NCBI RefSeq assembly: GCF_016735595.1
Contig: NZ_JAERRB010000019.1
Coordinates: forward strand, 1-64,000
DNA: 64,000 nt
Direction: 5' to 3'
From: Chryseolinea lacunae
GTDB lineage: Bacteria; Bacteroidota; Bacteroidia; Cytophagales; Cyclobacteriaceae
The position numbers and the translations under genes were made by a program. Below the pieces are notes generated by a model. That model saw nothing but the letters and a program-made list of their open reading frames with translations. It was not told the DNA's origin and made no database searches. This document shows positions 52,138 to 62,900 of this stretch, piece after piece. Within the stretch, counting starts at the first letter, position 1, and every line of letters starts with the position of its first letter.

Positions 52138-53355
52138 ATGCCTATCCTGATAATGCCCAAAGCCTCTACCAAGTCCCGCACGTCAAGTTCCATGCTCTTT
52201 CCTTTTATCCTGGTTACGAGCCTTTTCTTTTTATGGGGGCTGGCGTACGGCCTCCTGGATGTTTTAAACAAACACTTTCAGAACACACTGGCCGTAAGCA
52301 AACAAAACTCCATGCTCCTGCAGGCTGCATACTTTGGTGCTTACTTTTTAATGGCCCTGCCCGCCGGAATATTTATGAATCGGTTTGGCTATCGACGTGG
52401 AATTGTGCTTGGCCTTTTACTGTATGCTGTCGGGGCCTTTCTCTTTTATCCCTCAGCATCCGCCGAAAGCTTTCCGCTTTTTCTCACCTCCTTATTCATA
52501 CTCGCCAGCGGACTAGCCTTTCTTGAAACGGCTGCAAATCCATATGCGAGTGTATTGGGGGATGAAAAACTGAGCACCTTTAGATTAAACTTGGCACAAA
52601 GCTTTAACGGCGTTGGGTCGTTTCTCGGCCCTATCATTGGGGCAGCCCTCTTCTTTGGCCAACCCACCAAAGCTTCGGACCTCTCCTCGGTAAAGTTTGT
52701 ATATCCGGTAATTGGCATCATCGTTCTGATGGTGGGCGTGCTGTTCTTAATTGTAAAACTCCCGGAAATAAAACAGGATGCGGCTTCTGGGCTAAACGTT
52801 AAAGTCCTGTTTTCAATCCGGCATTTCAAGTATTCAGTTATCGCTCAATTTTTTTACGTCGCCGCACAGGTTGGTAGCGCCGCATTGTTCATTAATTACT
52901 GCGTTGAATCCCGTGAGCATATGCTCGAACAAGACGCATCCTACTTACTCTCAGCGGCCCTGCTTCTTTTCACCCTCGGTCGCTTTGTGGGTACCGCCCT
53001 CATGAAAGTAATAAAGCCCCACGTGCTGTTGAGCATCTTCGCCGCGGTAAACATCCTGCTGTGTGTAGTCATCATCTACTACCATTCCTCCACTGGAATT
53101 CTGGCGCTGCTCATCACGTTCTTTTTTAATTCAATTATGTTCCCCACCATCTTCGCGCTAGGCATCAAAGGGCTAGGCGAACATACCAAATCGGCGTCAT
53201 CCTTTCTCATCATGTCCATTGTAGGAGGAGCGATCGTGCCGATAGTGATGGGGAGTTTTGGATCGACTGCCACTGCCTTCTGGACGCCGTTATGTTGCTT
53301 CTGTGTTGTATTGTTCTTTGGTACAACGGGATACAAACCTGTGAAGCTTAACTAG
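52138..53355 (+). CDS. fucP: L-fucose:H+ symporter, MFS (FucP-like)
   Basis: 405 residues with about 12 membrane helices. The FucP signature is clear: FILVTSLFFLWGLAYGLLDV, LNKHFQNTLAVSKQNSMLLQ, AYFGAYFLMALPAGIFMNRF and FLETAANPYASVLGDEK (the ETAANPY motif), then LAQSFNGVGSFLGPIIG. Close relatives carry L-fucose, glucose/galactose or other hexoses; the operon points to L-fucose. ATG 52138 or 52153 could start it. It is the first gene of a plus-strand operon with the zinc dehydrogenase and the GAF/PAS protein. Two operator copies lie upstream. Confidence 0.92.
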   Translation: MPILIMPKASTKSRTSSSMLFPFILVTSLFFLWGLAYGLLDVLNKHFQNTLAVSKQNSMLLQAAYFGAYFLMALPAGIFMNRFGYRRGIVLGLLLYAVGAFLFYPSASAESFPLFLTSLFILASGLAFLETAANPYASVLGDEKLSTFRLNLAQSFNGVGSFLGPIIGAALFFGQPTKASDLSSVKFVYPVIGIIVLMVGVLFLIVKLPEIKQDAASGLNVKVLFSIRHFKYSVIAQFFYVAAQVGSAALFINYCVESREHMLEQDASYLLSAALLLFTLGRFVGTALMKVIKPHVLLSIFAAVNILLCVVIIYYHSSTGILALLITFFFNSIMFPTIFALGIKGLGEHTKSASSFLIMSIVGGAIVPIVMGSFGSTATAFWTPLCCFCVVLFFGTTGYKPVKLN

Positions 53356-53445
53356 CCACCTATCCTCAACGTCGCAACGACGCACCTTGAAGACTTCAAA
53401 CAGTAGCGTAACCACTTTAGCTTACCCTTTATCAAGCCTGTAACC

Positions 53446-54450
53446 ATGAAAACAATAACGTGTGTTGAACCCGGTAAATTTGAATTCGTCGACCGAGACT
53501 TTCCCTCCCTAAGGAAGGGGCATGCTCTTGTTAAAATAAAACGAATCGGCGTATGTGGAACCGACTTGCACGCGTATGAAGGCACGCAACCTTATTTTAC
53601 TTATCCCCGTGTTCTCGGCCATGAACTCGGCTGCGAATATGTTGCCGGCGATGCACCTGGCTTTCGTACCGGTGAAAATATTACCATCATCCCCTACGAT
53701 CATTGCGGACAGTGCTTACCCTGCCGAAAAGGAAACACCAATTGCTGCCAGCAGTTGAAAGTCCTCGGGGTTCACACCGATGGGGGCATGGTAGAATATC
53801 TTTCTGTTCCGTCGCATTTGCTTGTGCATGGTCAGGGCCTTCCCTTGGATACCCTGGCTTTGATTGAACCATTTTGTATCGCCGCGCACGGCGTGCGAAG
53901 GGCCAACGTCGGTCCCGACGACCATGTCCTTATCGTGGGCGCCGGTCCGATTGGTTTGGCCACCATGGAGTTTTGCCTTGTGGCAGGCGCTAAAGTCATC
54001 AGCTTAGACGTCAATGAAAATCGGTTGGCATTTAGCAAGGGTTTGGGCGTCAGTTTTGCATTACATGCACAGGAGGACAACGTCCAAGAATTGGTTCGCG
54101 AAATCACGAGCGGCGACATGGCCTCCGTTGTAATCGACGCCACCGGCAATATCGGCGCCATCAACAACGCTTTCTCATACCTGGCGCACTCGGGTAGATA
54201 TGTATTGATTGGATTGCAAAAAAATACTATTACTGTCAATCACCCTGAATTTCACAAGCGCGAAGCAACGCTCATGAGCAGCCGCAACGCTACACGGACG
54301 GATTTTGAATTTGTTCTTCAGACGGTGAATAAAGGGTTAATTGATCCAACCCAATTTATCACCCGCCGAATTCCCTTTGACGCTGTTGCCGAAGATTTCC
54401 ATTTGATTTCCGCTCAACCCGATATGATTAAAGCGATGATTGAAATCTAG
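53446..54450 (+). CDS. Zinc-dependent alcohol dehydrogenase (MDR family)
   Basis: 334 residues. Zinc and cofactor motifs are present: RIGVCGTDLHAYEG with the catalytic Cys, VLGHELGCEYV with the catalytic His and Glu, structural zinc CGQCLPCRKGNTNCC, and the NAD-binding VGAGPIGLATMEF. It resembles L-galactonate 5-dehydrogenase/RspB-type enzymes that act on sugar acids or polyols. In the fucP operon it may oxidise L-fucose to the lactone or act on a related intermediate, as an alternative to the SDR at 43980. It starts 90 bp after fucP. Confidence 0.87.
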   Translation: MKTITCVEPGKFEFVDRDFPSLRKGHALVKIKRIGVCGTDLHAYEGTQPYFTYPRVLGHELGCEYVAGDAPGFRTGENITIIPYDHCGQCLPCRKGNTNCCQQLKVLGVHTDGGMVEYLSVPSHLLVHGQGLPLDTLALIEPFCIAAHGVRRANVGPDDHVLIVGAGPIGLATMEFCLVAGAKVISLDVNENRLAFSKGLGVSFALHAQEDNVQELVREITSGDMASVVIDATGNIGAINNAFSYLAHSGRYVLIGLQKNTITVNHPEFHKREATLMSSRNATRTDFEFVLQTVNKGLIDPTQFITRRIPFDAVAEDFHLISAQPDMIKAMIEI

Positions 54451-54495
54451 CGAACGAAGCCCAACATTTTCCTCAAAAACATTACGCTTAAACTC

Positions 54496-56220
54496 ATGGA
54501 GCAAACCCTCGAACATTCCGCTGTGCTCAGGCCCTATGATAAGAACCTAACACGCGTCGGCTATAGCCTGGCACTGGCCGGTCTGATATTATCCATTACG
54601 AGCAGCCTGTTTTTCTCCGCGTTGCTGGTTGTACCCTTGCTCATCATTGTAAGTGGATTGACGATCATCACCCATAAGGTGACCGACACTCGCCCATTAG
54701 CCGAATTTATTGCTGGGCCCCTCACCACACTGCTGTTCTCAATCCTGTTATCGGCCCTACCGCGGGCAACACAAATTATCGAGGTGTCCTTAACGACTTT
54801 CACACTCGCCATAGGCCTTCTTCCATTTATTGTCATCGAACCCCAACGAAAAATTGCGCGCTTCCTTTACGTTCATGGGAATATCTTGTTAATGCTCTCC
54901 TACCATTTCCTGCTGTACCGCGCCCTTGAGCCAATCGTGTCTGGTTGGACTGCACTTTCAGAGTTTGCCGTTCTTTTTGTCGCCTCCGCGGCCGTACTTG
55001 GATTGACCTATCGTATGATTATTTTGCAGATGAAGGAAATACTGCTTCATCAAACTTTGTCCATTCGGTTAGACTCCGCGCAAAGGGTCATTAAAGCTAC
55101 CGAAGCAGAACTAACCGCACACCGCGCGGATAGTGAACAAACCCGAAAAGAAGAGCAAAACCGGCGATGGATATCCGAAGGCATAGCCGTTGTATCTGAG
55201 ATTCTCAGAAAACAACAACAGGAAAGTGAGCTACATTGTGAGCTGACCTCCACGATTGTGAAACGATTGAAGGCCAACCAGGCCTCCTTTTTTATCGTCG
55301 ACGAAGATCAAATGCATCTGCAACTGCAGGCTTGTTATGCTTACGAACGCCGCAAATTTCTTCAACAGAAGATACATGTTAAGGAGGGCCTGGTTGGTCA
55401 ATGCTACCAGGAAGGGGAAGTCATCATCCTTAAAAATGTTCAAAAGGACTATATCAAAATTACCTCTGGCCTGGGGGCAGCCACCCCAAGATGCTTAGTT
55501 CTTGTACCTTTAAAATCCGAGCTTCGCGTCGAAGGCGTCCTGGAAATTGCATCGTTCAGCCAATTCAACGTCCATCAGTTAGAGTTTCTTGAACGAGTCT
55601 CCTACATTATCGGCACGGGCATTCGATCCATTCACATCAGCTTGCAGACGCAGCGTATGTTGGAGAACACGCGCCGCCAGGCCGAGCAGATAACCCAGCA
55701 CCAGGAAGAAACCAGACGACATGTCGAACACCTGATGGCGGTGCAGAAAGAAATGCATGAAAAGGAAATGCAATTACGTGCACAATCAGACTTGCTAGAG
55801 TTGGTAGTGGACAACATTCCCTTTCCGGTATTTATCAAAAACGAGCGTGGGCAATACACCTTGGCGAACCGCGCACAGGCCTCTATTCTTAATTATCCAA
55901 AAGAAGAAATTATTGGCTTTGACGACAGTAAATTTATCGAGGACAGCCAAGCCATTCGCCTGATCCGCGAGTCGGACCATAGGGTGATTGACCAACAGCG
56001 GGAAGTACATTTTCCAGAGCAACAACTTCGAATGCCGGGCGGCGAACAAAAGATTCTTAAAACCTCTAAGATTCCCTTCCGAAACAGCCTCACACAGAAA
56101 ATCAATATTCTCGGAGTATCAATTGATGTCACTGACGTTAATAAAGCACAACAACAGTTATCCAGTGAAATTGAAGCACTAAAAAGAGAACTGGAATCCA
56201 GTCAACGTATATCGTCCTAG
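54496..56220 (+). CDS. Six-helix membrane protein with GAF and PAS domains, no output domain
   Basis: 574 residues. About six membrane helices occupy residues 20-180. A coiled coil (about 185-230) leads to a GAF domain (about 240-370; ANQASFFIVDEDQMHLQLQA, VKEGLVGQCYQEGEVIILKN). A second coiled coil follows (TRRQAEQITQHQEETRRHVE), and a C-terminal PAS domain (about 440-560; VVDNIPFPVFIKNERGQYTL) ends in another coil. No DHp, HATPase, GGDEF or other output module is present. It may sense a ligand and signal through a partner, perhaps the regulator of this sugar locus. It is the third gene of the fucP operon, 45 bp downstream. Confidence 0.85.
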   Translation: MEQTLEHSAVLRPYDKNLTRVGYSLALAGLILSITSSLFFSALLVVPLLIIVSGLTIITHKVTDTRPLAEFIAGPLTTLLFSILLSALPRATQIIEVSLTTFTLAIGLLPFIVIEPQRKIARFLYVHGNILLMLSYHFLLYRALEPIVSGWTALSEFAVLFVASAAVLGLTYRMIILQMKEILLHQTLSIRLDSAQRVIKATEAELTAHRADSEQTRKEEQNRRWISEGIAVVSEILRKQQQESELHCELTSTIVKRLKANQASFFIVDEDQMHLQLQACYAYERRKFLQQKIHVKEGLVGQCYQEGEVIILKNVQKDYIKITSGLGAATPRCLVLVPLKSELRVEGVLEIASFSQFNVHQLEFLERVSYIIGTGIRSIHISLQTQRMLENTRRQAEQITQHQEETRRHVEHLMAVQKEMHEKEMQLRAQSDLLELVVDNIPFPVFIKNERGQYTLANRAQASILNYPKEEIIGFDDSKFIEDSQAIRLIRESDHRVIDQQREVHFPEQQLRMPGGEQKILKTSKIPFRNSLTQKINILGVSIDVTDVNKAQQQLSSEIEALKRELESSQRISS

Positions 56221-56412
56221 CGTTACCCACAACCACAATCTATTTCACGGCATTCATTAAAAATAATCCATGACGTCAACCAAATTATGGTAACTGAGGA
56301 CCTTCCTGTGCCATGCGAAAGAGGGAAAAGGTAGGGGCCATAAATTCTGTAACCCTTACGACGTTTGACCCCACCTTTTTCTCGTCCAACTTTTCTTAGC
56401 GATACGTTATCA

Positions 56413-58344
56413 TTAGATCCGCTTACTGCCGGGTTCTTTCAGCAGCGACTGCAGTTCTGTGAGATGGCTTTCATAAACTTTCCGTGGTGTTGTCTTGTGG
56501 CGAACGCATAGTGCTGCAGCCTTTCCAACTACCTCCCCCATCATTCCGCAGGTTCGCATGACACGAACCGCTCCCAGGCCATCATGGCTTACACTGATGT
56601 CGCGTCCGGCCATAAAGAGGTTGCTGATGTTGCGGCTGTAAAGAACGCGGTATGGGGCCCAGTACAAGCCACCGTAATCGAAGTCACCTCCGGTGGTGGC
56701 TCTGGAAATAAATTCCTGCCCTTGCAGTTCACCGTCGAACTCTTCGTGCGGCGTATGCAAATCGATGTGCCAGGTGCATGGAAAGGCCGCGTCGGGATAT
56801 GCCTTCTTGGTCCGAAAATCTTCCGCTGTTAATACAACATCACCCATCAGACGCCGCGATTCACGCTTGCCAGCAATGAAGGCACACCAGTTAAGCCGAT
56901 GGTTCGGATAAAGGCCGTCCACATTCTTCAAGGCGTCCCAGGCTCCATACATTGCCCTGAAGTTGAGATCCCGGATCTTCTCTACATCCGTAATAGGATT
57001 CTTGTCGAAGCCGCTTTCCCAAAACCACCCACCAAGGTTTCCCAGAGGATCATCGGAACCCCATTGCCCCTTATAATTCTTCCTCCCCGGAAATGGCTTA
57101 TCGGACAAGTCGATTGCCCAGGGGCAACGCGGAAACGGCTGTTCAGTTTTACCAATCTCGCATGAGATGGCCAAGGCAGCCTTATCTTTACATTCGCATT
57201 TCAGCACTTCCTGATCATTGGCTGCATCCATTACATTCCACAGGTTGGACATGCCCATGATTCCAGACGCAGAAATCTCATGCTCGGCACCTGCCAAATA
57301 ACCAACTATCGCATCTCCCGTGCAGTCTGCGAAGTACGTTGCCTTGATATGCTGTTGCCTGGCTGTACGAATATTTTGGATGACTATTCCCGTAATCTGC
57401 TCTCCGTCGCGTTCCACGCTGATGGCGCGCTCTTCAAGCATGACCTTAATGCGGGGCTCGTTCTGGACAACACGCAACTTACGCTGATCATCGTACGATG
57501 CGCCCTGCCTAGCATTTCGGGTTCCATATACCAACTGAGACAAGTCGGGCGAAATCTCCTGCGCGATATCGCCAATATGCGGGAAAGGCTCGAAGTTTGT
57601 TCTACCCTCTGGCCAGACCCGCACTTCAGAACTTGAATTGCCGCCAAGCACCGGGCGATCCTGGATTAAGGCGACCTTCAATCCGTTTCTTGCCGCCGAG
57701 AGCGCGGCACAAACACCAGCATACCCCCCGCCGATGACCGCTAAATCAAAGTTGCCACCCTCCTGCGGCTTGTCGGGAAGCCCGAGCAACTTACGACGAA
57801 ACCGTGTCAGGGCGTTCACATCGTTGGTGGGCTCGAAGTCAATGTCCTTACATAAAAGTATCGCTTCACAACGGCCCTCAAAGCCGGTTAAGTCGTGAAG
57901 AGCAATCGTAGAATGCCGCGGTAGGTCGGCTATTCCGCCATCATGCCAATGCCACTCCGCCCCTTTTGTGCCAAACGTTTCGGGCAGCGCGTTCCCATTG
58001 ATTAACACCTGAAATTTCCCGGGCGCACCAGGGGCATTCCAGGGTGCGACCCAGTCACGCGTTCGAACCCACACCCGATATTTACCGGGTGAGGGAAGTT
58101 GAACGCGCGTAGTAGCATCTTGCACAGGCACACCTAAGCCGTGCGCCAGGAGATAAGGCGAACCCGTCTGATCCATCGACTGTTGATCCAGGTCCCACCC
58201 GCCGAGGTCTGCAAACTGCTCTGCTTCTAGGAAAACAAACTCACCTTTCAATGTAGTTTTCTTACCGGCAAAGGAACCTATGTTCCCTGCCAACAGCAGC
58301 AGCGTTGTACTACCTGCATGGCTGATAAATTGTCTTCGTTTCAT
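56413..58344 (-). CDS. FAD-dependent oxidoreductase, exported (Tat-like signal)
   Basis: 643 residues. The N-terminus MKRRQFISHAGSTTLLLLAG looks like a Tat signal (RRQF). A beta-sandwich, CBM-like module lies at about 35-160 (VFLEAEQFADLGGWDLDQQS, KYRVWVRTRDW). The FAD domain begins at FDLAVIGGGYAGVCAALSAA, continues with LIQDRPVLGGNSSSEVR, and ends with LFMAGRDISVSHDGLGAVRV. This type is widely annotated as 'FAD-dependent oxidoreductase' in SusCD-linked loci; its substrate is unknown. It is the third gene of the susC-susD operon, 82 bp downstream of SusD. Confidence 0.85.
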   Translation of the reverse strand: MKRRQFISHAGSTTLLLLAGNIGSFAGKKTTLKGEFVFLEAEQFADLGGWDLDQQSMDQTGSPYLLAHGLGVPVQDATTRVQLPSPGKYRVWVRTRDWVAPWNAPGAPGKFQVLINGNALPETFGTKGAEWHWHDGGIADLPRHSTIALHDLTGFEGRCEAILLCKDIDFEPTNDVNALTRFRRKLLGLPDKPQEGGNFDLAVIGGGYAGVCAALSAARNGLKVALIQDRPVLGGNSSSEVRVWPEGRTNFEPFPHIGDIAQEISPDLSQLVYGTRNARQGASYDDQRKLRVVQNEPRIKVMLEERAISVERDGEQITGIVIQNIRTARQQHIKATYFADCTGDAIVGYLAGAEHEISASGIMGMSNLWNVMDAANDQEVLKCECKDKAALAISCEIGKTEQPFPRCPWAIDLSDKPFPGRKNYKGQWGSDDPLGNLGGWFWESGFDKNPITDVEKIRDLNFRAMYGAWDALKNVDGLYPNHRLNWCAFIAGKRESRRLMGDVVLTAEDFRTKKAYPDAAFPCTWHIDLHTPHEEFDGELQGQEFISRATTGGDFDYGGLYWAPYRVLYSRNISNLFMAGRDISVSHDGLGAVRVMRTCGMMGEVVGKAAALCVRHKTTPRKVYESHLTELQSLLKEPGSKRI

Positions 58345-58426
58345 CTCTTACTTTTTTTCTTGCTAGCTCGGCTCCATCAACCTTTGGAGATCTTTTTTAT
58401 TTCCTATCCCGTCGATCCTACGACAC

Positions 58427-59950
58427 TTATTTCCACGGATCATTCTGCTCAAGTGATCGGTTCGCGTTAAGCTCATCCAGAGGAATCGGAAAGTATTTGT
58501 TCCTGGCCTGGGGTTGACGTACGGGATAAATCTCATTGACGGCCAACGGAATTACCGTTAAAAATTTATCGGTGCGTGTCAGGTCATACCAACGGTCCCC
58601 TTCGCAGAACAACTCCCACGAACGTTCCTGGATCACGGCATCGACAAAGGCATCCTTACCCAAACCCTCCGTCAAATCGTCCAACCCTGCACGCTGACGA
58701 ACGCGGTTGATGTACTGGTATGCTTTTGAGGTGGCGCCATTCAACCTTGCTTCGGCTTCTGCGGCAATAAGATAGAGGTCAGCAACTCGAAAAATAGGAA
58801 CGTTGGGTGTATACCCACTGATAGAGACCGGATCCCGATATTTCTTTACCAATACACCCTTCTTGGTTACTGGAGTGATACTGGCTTGCGGAACGACGTT
58901 GCCTTTCTTGTCGATATAGGTTGTATCCAAAAGGTTGCGTCGTTTATCTTTTGGATCGAATGAATCAAAGAATTTTTGATACACAAAGCAGGAACCATAC
59001 GTGGTCACACCATAGGCCGGGCCATTGCTGGCGGGCGGTCCATACAGACCCGTGAGTTGCTGTGAGGAGGCCGACTGGGATCCCGTCACCGAGGTAGTGG
59101 ATTCCGATTCAAACGCGAAGATATTCTCAACCCGCGCGATGTCCTCTTTAGATGCATCATAAACATCCAGCACATTGGGCATTAACATCAGGAATGAATT
59201 TGACAACACGGCTTCGGCTTTAGCCACGGCGGTACCCCAGTCACTGTTATAGAGTGCCGCTTTTGCGTAGAGTGCAAGAGCAGCTTCCTTTGAGGGACGT
59301 CCCTTCGGAAGTCCTGCCGTGTGTACGGGAAGTTTAGCTATAGCAGAATCCAGATCCTGATAAATTTGCTTATAGACCACGGCCATAGGACTCTTCGGCA
59401 AAGCCGCGAGCTGCACATTGTCACTTGGCGCAGTTTTGACAATTACATTACCGAAATTCTTTGTCGCTGTCCAATGATAAAACGCGCGCAGAAAATAGGC
59501 TTCACCAATAATCTGTTGCTTGCGGGCGGCGTCCATCGATGCTGATGGTACACCCCGTATGGCCCAATTCGCTTTCTCTATCCCGTCATAGCAGGACAGC
59601 CAGATTTGGTAAGGAGATTCTCCCTGGCGTCCAGCAGTGCGCTGGCCGGTGAAATTCGTATCGTAGGTGAACAAGGTCAACGTATTGCGAGACACTACAA
59701 CCCGGGGATACATCTGGTCAGCACTAAGATCGGAAGCCAGCACGGCTGCCGGACCACCATACATATCTCCTAATGGGCCATAGGCAGCGGAGATCGCGGC
59801 TTCAGCATCAGAGGCTGTTTTGTAAAAGTTATCTTTAAAAATGGAAGAGTAAACGTACTGGTCCTCGTTGAGTTTGCAGGATGCTACTGATACCAACAGC
59901 GCACTGGCAAGCACAACTTTTATGGTTCGCTTTATTGCAATTATTTTCAT
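58427..59950 (-). CDS. susD: SusD/RagB-family glycan-binding lipoprotein
   Basis: 507 residues. The lipoprotein signal ends at SVASCKLN (Cys25), so the protein is anchored at the outer-membrane surface. SusD-type features are NFYKTASDAEAAISAAYGPL, the TPR-like helices, YYHW-type AFYHWTATKNFGN, and the C-terminal VADLYLIAAEAEARLNGATS, RQRAGLDDL and ERSWELFCEGDRWYDLTRTD. It delivers bound glycan to its SusC partner. It follows susC at 22 bp. The ligand cannot be read from sequence; fucose-containing plant glycan is inferred from the neighbours. Confidence 0.95.
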   Translation of the reverse strand: MKIIAIKRTIKVVLASALLVSVASCKLNEDQYVYSSIFKDNFYKTASDAEAAISAAYGPLGDMYGGPAAVLASDLSADQMYPRVVVSRNTLTLFTYDTNFTGQRTAGRQGESPYQIWLSCYDGIEKANWAIRGVPSASMDAARKQQIIGEAYFLRAFYHWTATKNFGNVIVKTAPSDNVQLAALPKSPMAVVYKQIYQDLDSAIAKLPVHTAGLPKGRPSKEAALALYAKAALYNSDWGTAVAKAEAVLSNSFLMLMPNVLDVYDASKEDIARVENIFAFESESTTSVTGSQSASSQQLTGLYGPPASNGPAYGVTTYGSCFVYQKFFDSFDPKDKRRNLLDTTYIDKKGNVVPQASITPVTKKGVLVKKYRDPVSISGYTPNVPIFRVADLYLIAAEAEARLNGATSKAYQYINRVRQRAGLDDLTEGLGKDAFVDAVIQERSWELFCEGDRWYDLTRTDKFLTVIPLAVNEIYPVRQPQARNKYFPIPLDELNANRSLEQNDPWK

Positions 59951-59972
59951 CTCGTTAGATCATTAACAATGG

Positions 59973-62900
59973 TTAAAAAGAAACTTGTATTCCCGCCAAG
60001 TAAGATTTGGCTGTGGGGTAGGTAAAGTTGTCCACACCGATGGCCACGTTTGAATTGCCAAAGGAATTTACTTCCGGATCAAAACCACTGTAGTTGGTTA
60101 CCGTAAATAAATTGTTTGCCGACACATATACGCGGATGTTGCTCACCCCTTTAATGGCAGGAAGAGTATAGCCAAGGGTTATATTTTTGCAACGCAGATA
60201 GGATCCATCTTCAATAAATTTATCCGTGATCGGCTGACGTCCTCCCTGGAGTGGGCCCGACAATTCGTTGCTAGGATTCGTCTCACTCCAATGGTTCACA
60301 ACATAAGCAAACTGGTTGCGCAGACCGTTGGGGTTTTCATAGCTATAGCGGGTAAAATTGTATATATCGTTTCCGTAGGAACCAGAGAAGAAGACGTTAA
60401 AATCAAATTTCCGAAAGGAAACGTTGGACGAAAATCCATAAATGAACTTGGGATTGGGGTTGCCAGAAATGACCTGATCGTCGGCGCTGATGGCGCCATC
60501 CTTGTTGGAATCCAGAATCTTTGCCCCGCCTGTGCGACCGCCGTCAGGCCCAGCCAGTACCGGTTCACCGGTTTGATAAATCCCGTTGAATATGTAAGTT
60601 TTGAATAACCCCAATGGCTGACCAACTTTAATCACCGAATACGGCGTTACAAAACGTTCCTGCGTTTGTCCATCGATATCAAGAACTTTGTTGCGATTAA
60701 ATGTCGCATTGGCCGAAATATTCCATTTCACAGCCCCCGGCGTCAAGTGCGCAGTCGCCGCCAGTTCAAGCCCCTTGTTCTCAATGGCTCCTAAGTTGGT
60801 TGTTATGAACTTGTAGCCCGAAGAAAGTGGCAACGCCATGTCGTAAAGCAAATCCCGTGTCGTCTTTTTATAAACATCTACGGTAAGTTCCAACCTGTCT
60901 TGAAACAAGCTCGCATCAATGCCAATGTCTGCCTGAAGGGATTTCTCCCAGCGTAAATCCGGATTCACGATTCCAGCCGGCGAGATCCCTTTTTGGTAAG
61001 CATGGTTAATCTGATAGTTGCTGCCCGTCACCAACAGTGGCAGCGATTTATAGGGACTGATAGCACCGGCGTTTCCAGTTAAGCCATAGCTGCCCCGAAG
61101 CTTCAAGTCACTCACGAAGGTTGCCGCCTTCATAAAGGATTCTTCACTCAAGCGCCAGGCAACGGAGGCTGCAGGAAAGAAACCGTAGTGGTTGTTTGCA
61201 CCAAACTTACTGGACCCATCTGTCCTTGCCGTTACATCAAAAAATATTTTATCCTTATAGCCATAGTTGATGCGACCCATGTAGGAATCCAAACGCTCTT
61301 TTGTTCGGTTACTGGTAGTTGCTACAGTGAGCGCAAGTCCCAGGTTCTCATTTGTGGTGGCGTCGTTAGGAAAACCGTTTGCCGTTACCGCATTGGTCTG
61401 GAATGCCGTGGTTTGTGTAGCAAATACGCCGGTAAATTTCACCGTATGATTTTCGGCCAGCGTTTTTGAATAGGTCAGAATACTTTCATGTAGCAGCGTG
61501 AGCGTGTTCGACCAGGTTTTCGATCCTGAACCGGAAGAAGGATTCTGATCAACAAAGGCGATCGTGTAGCGCGGCGTATAACCATTGGTCAAGGAGTTCT
61601 GCAAGTCCGCATTAAACGATGCACGATACGTCAAACCAGTTACCACATTCGCTTCACCATAGACGTTTGCCAATACTCTGTTGATGTTGGATTTATTCAG
61701 AACAGCCAGGCGCGCCAGCGGATTGACCACCTCCCGGTAACGACCGTCAAGCTGGTCGGAGAAGTTATAAATTGATCCATCGTCGCGATAAGGCTTCAAC
61801 GTAGGCCCCGCAGCCATGGCTGCACCCAATACACCGTTCAAAACATCGGAGTTGCCGTCGCCCCCGCTGCCAGTCGGCACAGCACTGTTTATGTTATAAC
61901 TTCCCATGATGTTGGTGCCGATCTTAAGGTGATTGCTGACACGATGATCAAAACTTGTTCTGAGCGAATAGCGTTTGAAGTTTGAATTGACAATAATCCC
62001 ATCCTGATTAAAGTAATTCAAGGAAAGAGATAATTGGGTCTTTTCGCTACCACCACTGATGGACAACTGGTGGTTCTGCATGGGCGCTTCCCGAAAAATG
62101 AGCGACTGCCAGTCGGTGCCTTGACCTAAGGAAGCGGGGTCACTGTACACCTTGGTTTTGAAAACATCGTTCTCCAGTTGTGCAAACTCTGCCGCGTTCA
62201 TCAGGGCCATTGTTTTGCGTACCTTCTGCATGCCATAATACGTCTCGTAAGTAATTCGGGTAGAACCGGCCTTACCTCGCTTGGTTGTGATCAATACCAC
62301 ACCATTGGCGCCTCGCGACCCATAGATGGCCGTCGCCGAAGCATCTTTTAATACTTCAATAGATTCAATATCACCGGGGTTAATGGTGGACAACGGACTA
62401 AGGTCTTTACTACCACTATCGTTGGCACTTCCCGCACTGGATACGCCGCTATTGCTGGCGCCATTCGAAATCTGAATGCCATCGATAACATAGAGTGGTT
62501 CCGATGTTCCGTTGATCGAGTTCGTACCCCGAACGCGAACGCTGATACTGCCTCCAGGTGCAGCCGAATTTTGAGTAATCTGTACGCCTGCCGCACGCGC
62601 CTGCAACCCCTGGGCAACATTGACTACGGGTGTCTGCATGAGTTCTTCAGCTTTCACCGAAATAATGGAGCCGGTGGTTTCTATCTTGCGTTGTGTTCCG
62701 TAGCCGACAACGACAATCTCGCCAAGCGTTTTAACGTCCGGTGGAAGCGTAACGATAATGCTCGTTTGATTTCCAACTTCCACCTCCTGGTTTGAATAGC
62801 CGATGAAGGAGAAGACCAAGACATCCGAAGATTGTACATCCGACAATGTAAAGTTACCCTCTACGTCCGTCGTTGTTCCCTTGGCTGTCCCTTTGATCAG

